Below are positions 26,697 through 35,299 of a stretch of DNA of 64,000 nt, in pieces; positions within the stretch are counted from its first letter, which is position 1, and every line of letters starts with the position of its first letter. The translations under genes and the position numbers were made by a program. The notes beneath the pieces are model-generated. The model was not told the origin of the DNA. It worked only from the letters and a program-made list of their open reading frames with translations, and searched no databases. The stretch comes from ATX-6F1 sp943369485 (GTDB lineage Bacteria; Cyanobacteriota; Cyanobacteriia; PCC-6307; Cyanobiaceae), in assembly GCA_943369485.1 (NCBI GenBank), contig CALRNH020000016.1, forward strand, positions 4,409 to 68,408, in the 5' to 3' direction.

Positions 26697-26960
26697 GTGA
26701 AGCCAGCGGGCTTTGGGACGTTGAAAGTTACCCACTACAACGACGAGCACCTCATCGGCCTGTCTTCCGAAGAGGCCGCCCTGTTCGTGGATGTCTGTCA
26801 TGCGGCGATCTTTTCGGATTTCATGCCCCAGGATCCCGAGACCCAGAACCGCCTGATGTTGCTGCTGGGTCAGGTTCAGATCGGTCTGCTGCCCACCGCC
26901 CAGCAGTACTGGGAGCAGAAGCGCGCCTCGGCCACCTCTTCCCCCTCTTCGATGCCCTGA
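26697..26960 (+). CDS. conserved small hypothetical protein
   Basis: The 87 aa soluble protein starts at GTG 26697. It reads VTHYNDEHLIGLSSEEAALF and then MPQDPETQNRLMLLLGQVQIG, looking like a compact alpha-helical fold with an unstructured Ser/Thr tail. It resembles picocyanobacterial conserved hypotheticals, but no function is known to me. Confidence 0.55.
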   Translation: MKPAGFGTLKVTHYNDEHLIGLSSEEAALFVDVCHAAIFSDFMPQDPETQNRLMLLLGQVQIGLLPTAQQYWEQKRASATSSPSSMP

Positions 26961-27113
26961 GGGGCCGTGGGCCTGGCGTGGGTCGAGAGCCCCCTGGTCC
27001 ACGATCATCAGCGCCGCCTGGGCGCGAGCCACTTCCCCGCTCAGCCTGTTGAGCCGCTTGAGGTCGCTGAGTTGGGCTCTGTCTTGAGGGGCAGGTTCTG
27101 GCCCGCCCGACAC

Positions 27114-27356
27114 TCAGGAGTGGAACAACAGCACCAGGCCTTTGGTGAGCTGATGGAACTCCCGTTCCTCGCGGCTGAGGTCGAGGCCCACCTGCAGCCC
27201 CTCCTTGAGGGCATCGTCGAAGGGCGGTGAGGCGGGCGCCTTGCCCGCGCGCCAGAGCGCAGCGATGCCCACCGGAGTGGCATGCCAGCTGAAACAGGCC
27301 GTCGTGCCGATCGACGGCTCCTTCAGGGCGTCTTCTAGCAGCTCGCGGATCGGCAT
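27114..27356 (-). CDS. conserved small hypothetical protein
   Basis: The 80 aa protein begins MPIRELLEDALKE and contains TTACFSWHATPVGIAALWRAG and EGLQVGLDLSREEREFHQL. It is soluble, with no membrane segment. No family name is recognised. It is divergent from the glycosyltransferase gene at 27463. Confidence 0.5.
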   Translation of the reverse strand: MPIRELLEDALKEPSIGTTACFSWHATPVGIAALWRAGKAPASPPFDDALKEGLQVGLDLSREEREFHQLTKGLVLLFHS

Positions 27357-27462
27357 GGCCTGACGGAATTGCCGACAGCATCGGAATCTCTGGGCTGGCC
27401 GGCAATCAGCTGAGAGCTTTCGTGACGTCCGCCCATGCAGTGGTGCCGCCTACGGTGCGCCC

Positions 27463-28656
27463 ATGCACCGCCTTCCTGCTCCGATCGCCCTCGTGCATGA
27501 GTGGTTCACCCCCCGCTCAGTGGGGGGATCAGAGCAGGTGGTGCGGGCCCTCGATCCGGTGCTTCAACCGGACCTGTTCGCCCTGGTGGATGGGGAGAGC
27601 CGGCGCCACGACAGCTGGCTGGCGGGCCGCCGCATCCGTACCAGCTTCATCCAGCAGCTGCCCTGGGGCATCAGCCATGTGCAGCAGTACCTGCCCTTGC
27701 TCCCCCTGGCGATCGAGCAGCTCGATCTGGCCGGCTACCCCCTGGTGGTAAGCAGCAACCATCTGGTGGCCAAAGGGGTGCTCACCGGCCCCGACCAACT
27801 GCACGTGAGTTATGTGCATACCCCCGTGCGCTACGCCTGGGACCAGATGCACCCCTACCTGGCCAGCTCCGCCCTGGCCCGCAGCCCCCTGGGGCCGCTG
27901 ATCCGCTGGCAGTTGCACCGGTTGCGCCTCTGGGACACGCTCAGCAGCGGCCGGGTTGATGTCTTCGTGGCCAACTCCCGCTTCACGGCCCGTCGCATCC
28001 GCCGTTACTGGCGGCGCGAGAGCGTGGTGGTGCCGCCGCCGGTGAACCTCTCCCGTTTCAGCCACGGGGGGCCCCGCGACGATTTCTATCTCTCGCTCTG
28101 CCGCCTGGTGCCCTACAAGCGGGTGGATCTGGTGATCGAGTCCTTCAACCGCCTCGCCCTGCCGCTGCTGGTGGTCGGCGATGGCCCCGAGCGGCGGCGG
28201 CTTGAGGCGATCGCGGGCCCCACGGTGCGGCTGCTGGGGCGCCGCAGTGAGGCGGAGGTGAATGAGCTCATGGGGCGCTGCCGCGCCTACGTCTACGCCG
28301 GACTCGAGGATTTCGGCATTGCCCCGGTGGAGGCCATGGCGGCCGGCGCCCCGGTGATCGGGCTTGGCCAGGGGGGCCTGCTGGACAGCGTGCGCTGCCT
28401 GCGCAGCGGCGTGCCAGGCCCCACCGGTCTGCTGTTCCCCGAGCAGACCGTGGCCTCACTTGAGGCGGCCGTCGCCCAGTTCCACGACCAGCAGCTCTGG
28501 CGGCGCTTCTCCAGCGAGGCCCTGCGCCAGTGGGCCGAGCGTTTCGCCCCCGAGCGATTCCAGGAAAGGATGCTCACCGTGCTCGAGCGCAGCTGGGGGC
28601 AGCACCAGCGCCGGCTGTCCCATGACAGCCGACCGGGCGCTGTGCCTCTGGCTTGA
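27463..28656 (+). CDS. GT4-family glycosyltransferase
   Basis: The 397 aa GT-B enzyme has an N-terminal VHEWF...GGSEQVV motif, a mid VVPPPVNLSRF linker, and the nucleotide-sugar region with LCRLVPYKRVDLVIE, VVGDGPERRRLE and the EX7E-like YAGLEDFGIAPVEAMAAGAPVI. It probably adds a hexose in surface polysaccharide assembly. It precedes a WcaJ-type priming transferase by 50 bases on the same strand, which supports an exopolysaccharide or O-antigen role. Confidence 0.88.
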   Translation: MHRLPAPIALVHEWFTPRSVGGSEQVVRALDPVLQPDLFALVDGESRRHDSWLAGRRIRTSFIQQLPWGISHVQQYLPLLPLAIEQLDLAGYPLVVSSNHLVAKGVLTGPDQLHVSYVHTPVRYAWDQMHPYLASSALARSPLGPLIRWQLHRLRLWDTLSSGRVDVFVANSRFTARRIRRYWRRESVVVPPPVNLSRFSHGGPRDDFYLSLCRLVPYKRVDLVIESFNRLALPLLVVGDGPERRRLEAIAGPTVRLLGRRSEAEVNELMGRCRAYVYAGLEDFGIAPVEAMAAGAPVIGLGQGGLLDSVRCLRSGVPGPTGLLFPEQTVASLEAAVAQFHDQQLWRRFSSEALRQWAERFAPERFQERMLTVLERSWGQHQRRLSHDSRPGAVPLA

Positions 28657-28706
28657 GTGACCCTGGCGATTGGATCGGCGCACCAGGAGATCATTGAATA
28701 TCAGTC

Positions 28707-29459
28707 ATGGCTGACAGCACGCTGAGCCCCACCTCCCGCCGCCTGGGCGATCGCGCTGGTGAACTCTTTCTGGTGGATCTTGATCATCAGCGCCGCACCA
28801 CAGGGCCCACGGCTCAGGATCTGATCGACGCCCAGGCCAAGGGCTCTCGGGTGCTCAAGCGCAGCGGTGATCTGGTCTTCGCTGCCCTGGTGCTGACGCT
28901 CGGATCCCCCGTGCTCCTGGCCCTGGCGGTGATCGTGAAGCTGAGTTCCCGCGGGCCGGTGTTCTACGTGCAGCAGAGGGTGGGCCGCGGCTATCGCAGT
29001 TTCGGCTGCATCAAGTTCCGCACGATGCGCAAGGACGCCGATCGAATCCTGCCTGAACTTCTGAAGCGCTCGCCGGAATTGGAGGCCGAATTCAGGAACG
29101 ATTTCAAGCTCAAGGATGATCCTCGCATCACCCGAATCGGCAAATTTCTGCGCCGTTCCAGCCTCGATGAACTACCTCAGTTCCTGAATGTGTTGCGTGG
29201 TGAGATGAGCGTGGTCGGCCCTCGCCCCATCGTCCGCGCTGAACTCAAGCGCTACGGCCTGCAGATGGATGAGGTGCTGGCGGTACGCCCCGGCCTCACC
29301 GGCCTCTGGCAGGTGTCGGGCCGCAACAACCTCAGCTACAAAACCCGGGTGAGCCTCGATCTTCGTTATGCACGCCGGCGCACGCTGGCGATGGATCTGG
29401 GCATCATTCTGTGCACCATCGGCGTGATCCTGTTTCCCCGCGATCGCGGCGCCTACTGA
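28707..29459 (+). CDS. undecaprenyl-phosphate sugar phosphotransferase (WcaJ/RfbP type)
   Basis: The 250 aa protein has one clear N-terminal hydrophobic segment (LVFAALVLTLGSPVLLALAV) and the polyprenyl phosphosugar transferase domain: FYVQQRVGRG, IKFRTMRKDAD, DDPRITRIGKFLRRSSLDEL, VVGPRPI and VRPGLTGLWQVSGRN. It starts a polysaccharide repeat unit by transferring a sugar phosphate to undecaprenyl phosphate. The five-helix N-terminal part of long WcaJ forms is absent, so this is a short, single-domain type. It converges with cbiB, overlapping by 7 bases. Confidence 0.93.
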   Translation: MADSTLSPTSRRLGDRAGELFLVDLDHQRRTTGPTAQDLIDAQAKGSRVLKRSGDLVFAALVLTLGSPVLLALAVIVKLSSRGPVFYVQQRVGRGYRSFGCIKFRTMRKDADRILPELLKRSPELEAEFRNDFKLKDDPRITRIGKFLRRSSLDELPQFLNVLRGEMSVVGPRPIVRAELKRYGLQMDEVLAVRPGLTGLWQVSGRNNLSYKTRVSLDLRYARRRTLAMDLGIILCTIGVILFPRDRGAY

Positions 29460-30538
29460 GCCAGCGTCAAGCTGCCCAGCTGCCCAGCTCCAGCGGCCTG
29501 GAGTCCAGCGGGCAACGCCATAGCCAGCGCAACCGCCACCGCCAGGCCCACCGCCAGCCAAAGTCCCTCCTGCGTTCGGCTGAGCGCCAGGATGCGCCGG
29601 ACCCCCGTGGCCGATACCGGCCCCAGGCCAGCCCCCAGCACGGGTTTGCTCACCCACTGGCCGCCATAGCTGTTGGCTCCCCCTAGTTGCTGTCCGGTTG
29701 CATGGGCGTAGGCCGCCTGGGAGACCCCCGCATTCGGGGAGGGGTCGGGCGCCCCGTCCGCCCGTGCCTGACGCAGCAGCCCCAGGGGGTGCCCCTGCAG
29801 CAACCCCAGCCCCAGGGCCACCAGCCGGCAAGGCAGCCAGGTGAGTCCATCGTCGAGCCTCGCCCCGGCCGTGCCCAGCCAGCGCAGGCGGCCGCGGCGG
29901 TAGCCCAGCATCGAATCGAGGGTGCTGGCGGCCTTGAAGGCCCAGGCCAGTGCCAACGGTCCTGGCCCCCCCAGGGGCCAGAGCAGCGCCCCCAGCAGCA
30001 TCCAGAACAGGGGGCCGAACAGTCCATCAACAGCGTTTTCAGCGGCGGTCTCCGCCGCCGCCCGCAGGATGTCCGGCTCAGAGAGGCCCTCCACATCGCG
30101 GCCCACGATCCAGCCCAGGCGTTCGCGGGCCTGCTCCATCTCGCCTCTGTCCAGGGCGGTCAGCACACCCTCCACCGCCTGCTCAAGGCTGCGGCCCGCC
30201 AGGGCACTGGCCAGGGCGATCAGCAACAGCGGCAGCCCAAGAAGCGGCAGCGCCAGCGCCAGGCCTTCCACCGCCAGGCCCGCAGCGGCACTTCCCCCCA
30301 CCAGCAGCAGGGTGATCAGCAGCCCCGCCAGCCGCAGGGCACCGGGCCGGTCGCCGGCCCAGGCCTCGGCCCGGCGCCGCAGGCCCGTGATCACCCAGCC
30401 CATCACCTGCACCGGATGCAGCCAGTGGCGCGGGTCCCCCAGCAGGCGATCGAGGCCACAGGCCAGGGTGACCAGCCACCAGCTCAGCAGCCAGCTCACC
30501 GCTGCCGCCGTGACGGCGGGGTCGGGGCTGGTGGCCAT
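29453..30538 (-). CDS. cbiB: adenosylcobinamide-phosphate synthase (CbiB/CobD)
   Basis: The 361 aa membrane protein has DRLLGDPRHWLHPVQVMGW near the N-terminus, then ETAAENAVDGLFGPLFW, FKAASTLDSMLGY and DPSPNAGVSQAAYA, all CbiB hallmarks. It attaches aminopropanol phosphate to adenosylcobyric acid in cobalamin synthesis. The ATG at 30538 overlaps the MFS stop (ATGA), so it is coupled to the transporter. No cobalamin riboswitch was seen in front of the cluster. Confidence 0.93.
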   Translation of the reverse strand: MATSPDPAVTAAAVSWLLSWWLVTLACGLDRLLGDPRHWLHPVQVMGWVITGLRRRAEAWAGDRPGALRLAGLLITLLLVGGSAAAGLAVEGLALALPLLGLPLLLIALASALAGRSLEQAVEGVLTALDRGEMEQARERLGWIVGRDVEGLSEPDILRAAAETAAENAVDGLFGPLFWMLLGALLWPLGGPGPLALAWAFKAASTLDSMLGYRRGRLRWLGTAGARLDDGLTWLPCRLVALGLGLLQGHPLGLLRQARADGAPDPSPNAGVSQAAYAHATGQQLGGANSYGGQWVSKPVLGAGLGPVSATGVRRILALSRTQEGLWLAVGLAVAVALAMALPAGLQAAGAGQLGSLTLAQ

Positions 30539-31605
30539 CACGCCAGCTGCGGGCTCCAGCGGCGATGGAGCAGAAGGGCGGCGAGCACGAAGGCCGCCAG
30601 AACGATCGGCAGAGCTCGCTCCAGACCCGCAGCCTGACTGAGAGCACCTATCGCCAGGGTGCCCAGCAGCCCCCCCAGGGCCCCGGAGCGCTCCAGCACC
30701 TGCCAGCGCACGGCCACCGCCCCCAACGGGGCCAGCCCGTCGATCAGGTGGCCGTCGCTGGCGGCCGCCAGCAGGCCCATCGGCAGGAACATCAGCACCG
30801 CCCCCCACCCAGGCAGCGCCTGGGTGGCCGCCAGCAGCAGGGCGATCAGCAGATAGGGCAACCCTGGAAGCAGCCGCGGTCGCCAGGGGGTGGCCCCCAG
30901 GGTGCGACCGAGTCCGTAGGCGGTCAGCACCATGCCGAAATCGAAGCAGTTGCCGGCGCCCACCTTGCGCACCCACAGCGCCAGCAGGGCGAACAGGCTG
31001 CCGAACAGCACCCCCTGCAGGAGGCTGCGGAGCTCGAATCCACCCTTGGACAGCGGCACCGGCGCTGGGGTCGCGGCCCCAACGCCGGTGCGACCGGAGG
31101 CCCAGGCCAGGGGCAACAGGGGCAGCAGCAGCAGCAGGGCATTGGCGTACTGGGCGACGGCCTTGCCGATCGGGAACAGCACACCGGTGAGCAAGGTGCC
31201 GAGCAGATGACCGAGGGATCCCCCGAGGCGCAACTGCTCCATCGGCACCTGCGAGCGGCTGAGCAGGGTCTGCTGCAGGGGCAGTCGACTCATCTGAGCG
31301 CCGAGGCCGAACAGCAGCACCGCGAGCAGCGGCCAGAGCACCGAGGGGCCGGTGACTTTCAGGCTGACCGCGAGCAGCAGCAGTGCACTGACCAGCTGCA
31401 GGCCATACCCCTCCTTGGCCTTCAGGGGCAGGGGCAGCAGGGCCGGCAAGGCTCCGAGCGCAGGCAGCAGGCTGTTGATCAACGGGGAGGGGCTGAGCCC
31501 GCTCACCAACCAGCCGGTGGAGGCCACCGTGAGGGCCCCACCGGCCTGGGCACTGCCCCAGGCCAGGGAGGGAATCAGGCCGCCCATGGCACCACGCAAT
31601 CGCAA
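30538..31605 (-). CDS. MFS-type membrane transporter
   Basis: The 355 aa protein has about ten to twelve hydrophobic helices and short loops, typical of the major facilitator superfamily. The substrate is unknown. It lies 46 bases after ilvC and overlaps cbiB, so the three form one reverse-strand unit. A link to cobalamin or branched-chain amino acid metabolism is possible but not shown. Confidence 0.7.
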   Translation of the reverse strand: MRLRGAMGGLIPSLAWGSAQAGGALTVASTGWLVSGLSPSPLINSLLPALGALPALLPLPLKAKEGYGLQLVSALLLLAVSLKVTGPSVLWPLLAVLLFGLGAQMSRLPLQQTLLSRSQVPMEQLRLGGSLGHLLGTLLTGVLFPIGKAVAQYANALLLLLPLLPLAWASGRTGVGAATPAPVPLSKGGFELRSLLQGVLFGSLFALLALWVRKVGAGNCFDFGMVLTAYGLGRTLGATPWRPRLLPGLPYLLIALLLAATQALPGWGAVLMFLPMGLLAAASDGHLIDGLAPLGAVAVRWQVLERSGALGGLLGTLAIGALSQAAGLERALPIVLAAFVLAALLLHRRWSPQLA

Positions 31606-31651
31606 CCAGTTTGCCCCCGGGCGTCGATCGATGCGGCCCGTTGCGCCCTGA

Positions 31652-32647
31652 TCAGGCGGCCTTGAGCCAGCTGAACATCGCCCGCAGGCCGGTGCCCACC
31701 TTCTCGATCGGGTGCTGGCTGTCCCGCTCGCGGATGCGGGTCATCTCGGGTTTGCCGGCGTCGCATTCCGCCACGAAGTTACGGGCGAAGGTGCCGTCCT
31801 GGATGTCGGTGAGGATCCGCTTCATTTCCGCCTTGGTGTCGGCGGTGATCAGGCGAGGACCACTCACGTAGTCGCCGTATTCGGCGGTGTTGGAGATCGA
31901 ATCGCGCATGGCGGTGAGACCGCCCTTGACCATCAGATCAACAATGAGTTTCACCTCGTGCAGGCACTCGAAGTAGGCCAGCTCAGGCTGGTAGCCCGCC
32001 TCCACCAGGGTTTCGAAGCCGGCCTTCACCAATTCGCTCAGGCCACCGCAGAGCACGGCCTGCTCGCCGAAGAGGTCGGTTTCGGTTTCTTCCTTGAAGT
32101 TGGTTTCCAGGATCCCGGCACGGGTGCCGCCGATCGCCTTGGCGTAGGCCATCGCCAGGGCGCGGGCGTGGCCGGAGGCGTCCTGCTCGATCGCAAACAG
32201 GGCCGGCACCCCCTGGCCGTTCTGGTACTCCCAGCGCACGGTGTGGCCCGGGCCCTTGGGGGCGATCATCACCACATCCACATCGGCGGGGGGCTGAATC
32301 AGCCCGAAGCGGATGTTGAAGCCATGGGCGAAGCTCAGCACCTTGCCGGCGCTGAGGTGGGGCGCGATCTCGGCGTCGTAGACCTTCTTCTGGAATTCAT
32401 CGGGCAGCAGCACCATGATCCAGTCGGCCTTGGCGCAGGCGTCGGCCACGCTCAGCACCTCAAGGCCATCGGCCTTGGCCTTCTCGGCCGAACGGCTGCC
32501 TTCGTAGAGGCCCACCACCACGGCCACGCCACTGTCCTTGAGGTTGAGGGCGTGGGCGTGGCCCTGGGAGCCGTAGCCGATGATCGCCACCGTCTTGCCG
32601 TTCAGCAGGCTGAGATCGGCGTCGGAGTCGTAGAAGAGCTGGGCCAT
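31652..32647 (-). CDS. ilvC: ketol-acid reductoisomerase
   Basis: The 331 aa class I enzyme has an N-terminal NADP-binding fold (IIGYGSQGHAHALNL; GLYEGSRSAEKAK) and the catalytic domain with VMIAPKGPGHTVR, LFGEQAVLCGGLSE and a late IRERDSQHPIEKVG. It performs the second step of valine/isoleucine synthesis. It stands 117 bases after clpP on the same strand. Confidence 0.97.
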   Translation of the reverse strand: MAQLFYDSDADLSLLNGKTVAIIGYGSQGHAHALNLKDSGVAVVVGLYEGSRSAEKAKADGLEVLSVADACAKADWIMVLLPDEFQKKVYDAEIAPHLSAGKVLSFAHGFNIRFGLIQPPADVDVVMIAPKGPGHTVRWEYQNGQGVPALFAIEQDASGHARALAMAYAKAIGGTRAGILETNFKEETETDLFGEQAVLCGGLSELVKAGFETLVEAGYQPELAYFECLHEVKLIVDLMVKGGLTAMRDSISNTAEYGDYVSGPRLITADTKAEMKRILTDIQDGTFARNFVAECDAGKPEMTRIRERDSQHPIEKVGTGLRAMFSWLKAA

Positions 32648-32764
32648 TCCGGGCGGCGGCAGGGGGGGCAGGGCAAGCGGAGAGCTTACGAAAGCGCCTG
32701 TTCCTGTTTCCGCGAGCCCGCCTCGGATCAGGGGACCGGGCCGCGGATCCCCACCTGGCGGGCT

Positions 32765-33367
32765 TCAGGCGTCGGTGGGGTGGGCGATCACCCGGTCGAT
32801 CAGGCCGTAGTCCTTGGCTTCGGCAGCGCTGAGGAAGTAGTCACGGTCAGTGTCCTTGGTGACTTTCTCCAGGCTCTGGCCGCACATGTCAGCCAACGAT
32901 TGGTTGAGCATGTCCTTCATGCGCAGGATCTCGCGCGCCTCGATCTCGATGTCGCTGGCCTGGCGCTGACTGGTGCCCCCCAGGGGCTGGTGGATCATGA
33001 TCCGGCTGTGGGGCAGGGCCAGGCGTTTGCCCTTGGTGCCCGCCGCCAGCAGGAAGGCCCCCATGGAGGCCGCCAGACCGACGCAGATCGTCACCACGTC
33101 GGATTTGACGTACTGGATCGTGTCGAAGATCGCCAGGCCGGCGGTGACCGATCCCCCCGGTGAATTGATGTACAGGTAGATGGGCTTGCTGTTGTCGTCG
33201 GAATCCAGATAGAGCATCTGGGCCACGAGACTGTTGGCGATCGAGTCGTTCACCTCGGAGCCCAGAAACAGGATCCGCTCCACCCCCAGGCGGGTGTAGA
33301 TGTCGACCCAGCGCTCGTATTGGCTTCCGGGGAGGCGGTAGGGAACGCTGGGGGTGCCGATGGGCAT
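32765..33367 (-). CDS. clpP: ATP-dependent Clp protease proteolytic subunit
   Basis: The 200 aa serine protease has the catalytic Ser in GLAASMGAFLL, His in RIMIHQPLGG and Asp in KDTDRDYFL. It forms the tetradecameric chamber with a Clp ATPase. In cyanobacteria the copy that follows clpR is ClpP3, which mixes with ClpR in one core. It begins 50 bases after the clpR stop, on the same strand, so the pair is an operon. Confidence 0.95.
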   Translation of the reverse strand: MPIGTPSVPYRLPGSQYERWVDIYTRLGVERILFLGSEVNDSIANSLVAQMLYLDSDDNSKPIYLYINSPGGSVTAGLAIFDTIQYVKSDVVTICVGLAASMGAFLLAAGTKGKRLALPHSRIMIHQPLGGTSQRQASDIEIEAREILRMKDMLNQSLADMCGQSLEKVTKDTDRDYFLSAAEAKDYGLIDRVIAHPTDA

Positions 33368-33417
33368 GGCGGAAGCAGGAAAAGTTGAGGGAAGCGGGGC
33401 CGGTGGTGAGGAAGGGC

Positions 33418-34089
33418 TCAGAGCCCAGGAAGCGGGGCCGGCAGGCCCTTCAGGCTTGTGAGCACGCGGTCAATGAGGCCATACTCCACGGCCTCGGCGG
33501 CGGTGAGGTAGGTCATGCGGTCGGAATCCTTGGCGAGCTGCTCGGCGCTGCGGCCGGTGTTCTCAGACAGCATCTCCAGCATCGTGCGCTTGTTGTGCAG
33601 CACCTCGGTGGCCCGGATCTGGATGTCGGTGGCCTGGCCGCGGGCGCCGGAGCGGGGCTGGTGCAGCACGATCGAGGCATGGGGCAGGGCGGCCCGATGG
33701 CCCTTGGCGCCCGCCGAGAGGATCATCGCGGCGGTGCCCATGGCCTGGCCGATGCAGATGGTGTGCACCGGGGGCTTCACGTAGCGGATCGTGTCGCAGA
33801 TGGCGAAGGCCTCGGTTTCGAAGCCGATCGCATCGCCGGAGTACCAGCTGGTGCCGGTGGAGTTGATGTAGAAGAAGATCGGCTTGTCCGGGTTGTCGAA
33901 CTCCAGAAAAAGCAGCTGGGCGATGATCAGCTCGGTCACATCGACGCCCATCTGCCGCTTGGCATCGTCGTCGGAGAAGAGCGGCAACCCGAGGTAGACG
34001 ATTCGTTCCTTGAGCAGCAGCGAGGGCAGATCCGGCGGCGGTGTGCGCATGACGGCCGAATCGCCGTAGTAGGGGGCCGACACCGACAT
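33418..34089 (-). CDS. clpR: inactive Clp protease subunit ClpR
   Basis: The 223 aa ClpP-like protein reads GQAMGTAAMIL where active subunits have ASMGA, so the catalytic Ser is replaced by Ala. The His (IVLHQPRSG) and Asp region (KDSDRMTYL) remain. The longer reading from 34194 has no family similarity, so ATG 34089 (MSVSAPYYG) is the start. ClpR forms mixed rings with ClpP3 in cyanobacteria. The upstream PIN/TRAM gene ends 34 bases before it. Confidence 0.93.
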   Translation of the reverse strand: MSVSAPYYGDSAVMRTPPPDLPSLLLKERIVYLGLPLFSDDDAKRQMGVDVTELIIAQLLFLEFDNPDKPIFFYINSTGTSWYSGDAIGFETEAFAICDTIRYVKPPVHTICIGQAMGTAAMILSAGAKGHRAALPHASIVLHQPRSGARGQATDIQIRATEVLHNKRTMLEMLSENTGRSAEQLAKDSDRMTYLTAAEAVEYGLIDRVLTSLKGLPAPLPGL

Positions 34090-34123
34090 AAAAGGGCTCA
34101 CTCCAAAGCCTCTGCGCTGGAGC

Positions 34124-35206
34124 CTAGCGGGGGGGCGCGGGCTCCTGATCCCAGCGGGCGAAGACCATCCGACCCGAAGGGGTCTGCAGGGCACCGGTGA
34201 CGGTCACCGGCAGGCGCTCGCCGATCCGCCCCCGGGCCGCTTCCACCACCACCATCGTGCCGTCGTCCAGGTAGCCCACGCCCTGCTCAGCCTCCTTGCC
34301 CTCGCGCACGATCTTGAGCTGCAGGGCATCCCCCGGCCGCACCTCGGGCCGCAGGGCGATCACCAGCTCGCTCAGGTTCATCACCTTGAGGTCCTGCACC
34401 TGGGCCACCTTGGCCAGGTTGTAGTCGGCGGTCAGCAGGGTGCCGCCGGTGTCGGCGGTCAGCTTGAGCAGCTTCTCGTCGGCGCCAATGCCCTCGTAGC
34501 GGGTGGAGTTGACCACCAGCCGGCGGCCGTAGCCCTTGCGCAGGTCGGCCAGCAGGATCAGGCCCCGCCGCCCCTTGCCCCGCTTTTCGTTGTTGCTCGA
34601 ATCGGCCAGGGCCTGCAGCTCATCGATCACCGCCTGGGCCACGATCACCTGGCCCTCCAGCAGCCCCGACTCCAGCAGCCCGCGGATGCGACCGTCGATG
34701 ATCACGCTGGTGTCGAGGATCTTGGCGCTGGCGGGCTGCAGCACCCCCTCAGCGATCAACAGCGCCTCGGTGCTGGACGGGTTGAACAGGCGCAGCAGGG
34801 TGCGGCCGTGCACCTCGGCGAGGTTGTAGCCCAGCACCCCGAAGAACACGTTGCTGAGCACCGCCGCCAGCGGTTTGACGAACACCACCTCCCAGGGGAG
34901 CGGCAGCAGCAGGATCGGCGCCAGCAGCAGGTTGGCCACCAGCAGCCCCAGGATCAGACCAACGGCTCGGCTCACCAGCAGGTCGGTGGGCATGCTGCGC
35001 ACCTGGGCCATCAGCCGCCGCCGCAGCTGCTGGAAGAACAGACCCGCCAGCAGAGCGACGAAGGCTCCGAACCCCGCCAGCTCCCAGCGCAGCTTGGCGA
35101 GATCGCTGACCTGAATCAACAGGTTTTCGGGAAGCAGATCGACCCCCAGCCACCCCGTGGCCGCGCCGGAGATCAGGAACAGCACCAGGATCAAGGTGTC
35201 CACCAT
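34124..35206 (-). CDS. PIN and TRAM domain membrane protein
   Basis: The 360 aa protein has about four N-terminal hydrophobic helices, a PIN nuclease domain (ILDTSVIIDGRIRGLLE; AVIDELQALAD; LLTADYNLAKVA) and a C-terminal TRAM domain (GVGYLDDGTMVVVE). The acidic PIN residues needed for metal binding are present. The family is widespread in cyanobacteria and Firmicutes (YacL-type); its RNA target is not known. It is likely the first gene of the reverse cluster with clpR and clpP. Confidence 0.85.
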   Translation of the reverse strand: MVDTLILVLFLISGAATGWLGVDLLPENLLIQVSDLAKLRWELAGFGAFVALLAGLFFQQLRRRLMAQVRSMPTDLLVSRAVGLILGLLVANLLLAPILLLPLPWEVVFVKPLAAVLSNVFFGVLGYNLAEVHGRTLLRLFNPSSTEALLIAEGVLQPASAKILDTSVIIDGRIRGLLESGLLEGQVIVAQAVIDELQALADSSNNEKRGKGRRGLILLADLRKGYGRRLVVNSTRYEGIGADEKLLKLTADTGGTLLTADYNLAKVAQVQDLKVMNLSELVIALRPEVRPGDALQLKIVREGKEAEQGVGYLDDGTMVVVEAARGRIGERLPVTVTGALQTPSGRMVFARWDQEPAPPR

Positions 35207-35299
35207 GGCCGGCTTGCGGCAGTCCAGCGCTCAGGCAGGCAGCATGCCGGAGGATGGCCGCTTTGACTCGGCCAGGTAACCGCACCTTGGGGCCAGCCC

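Noticed and set aside
29453..30976. 507-codon reading of cbiB
   Set aside because: Sequence upstream of 30538 is the MFS gene in another frame. CbiB similarity begins at ATG 30538.
30539..31651. Cobalamin riboswitch near cbiB
   Set aside because: No B12-box-like sequence or leader space was found. The gene is embedded in an operon after ilvC and the MFS gene.
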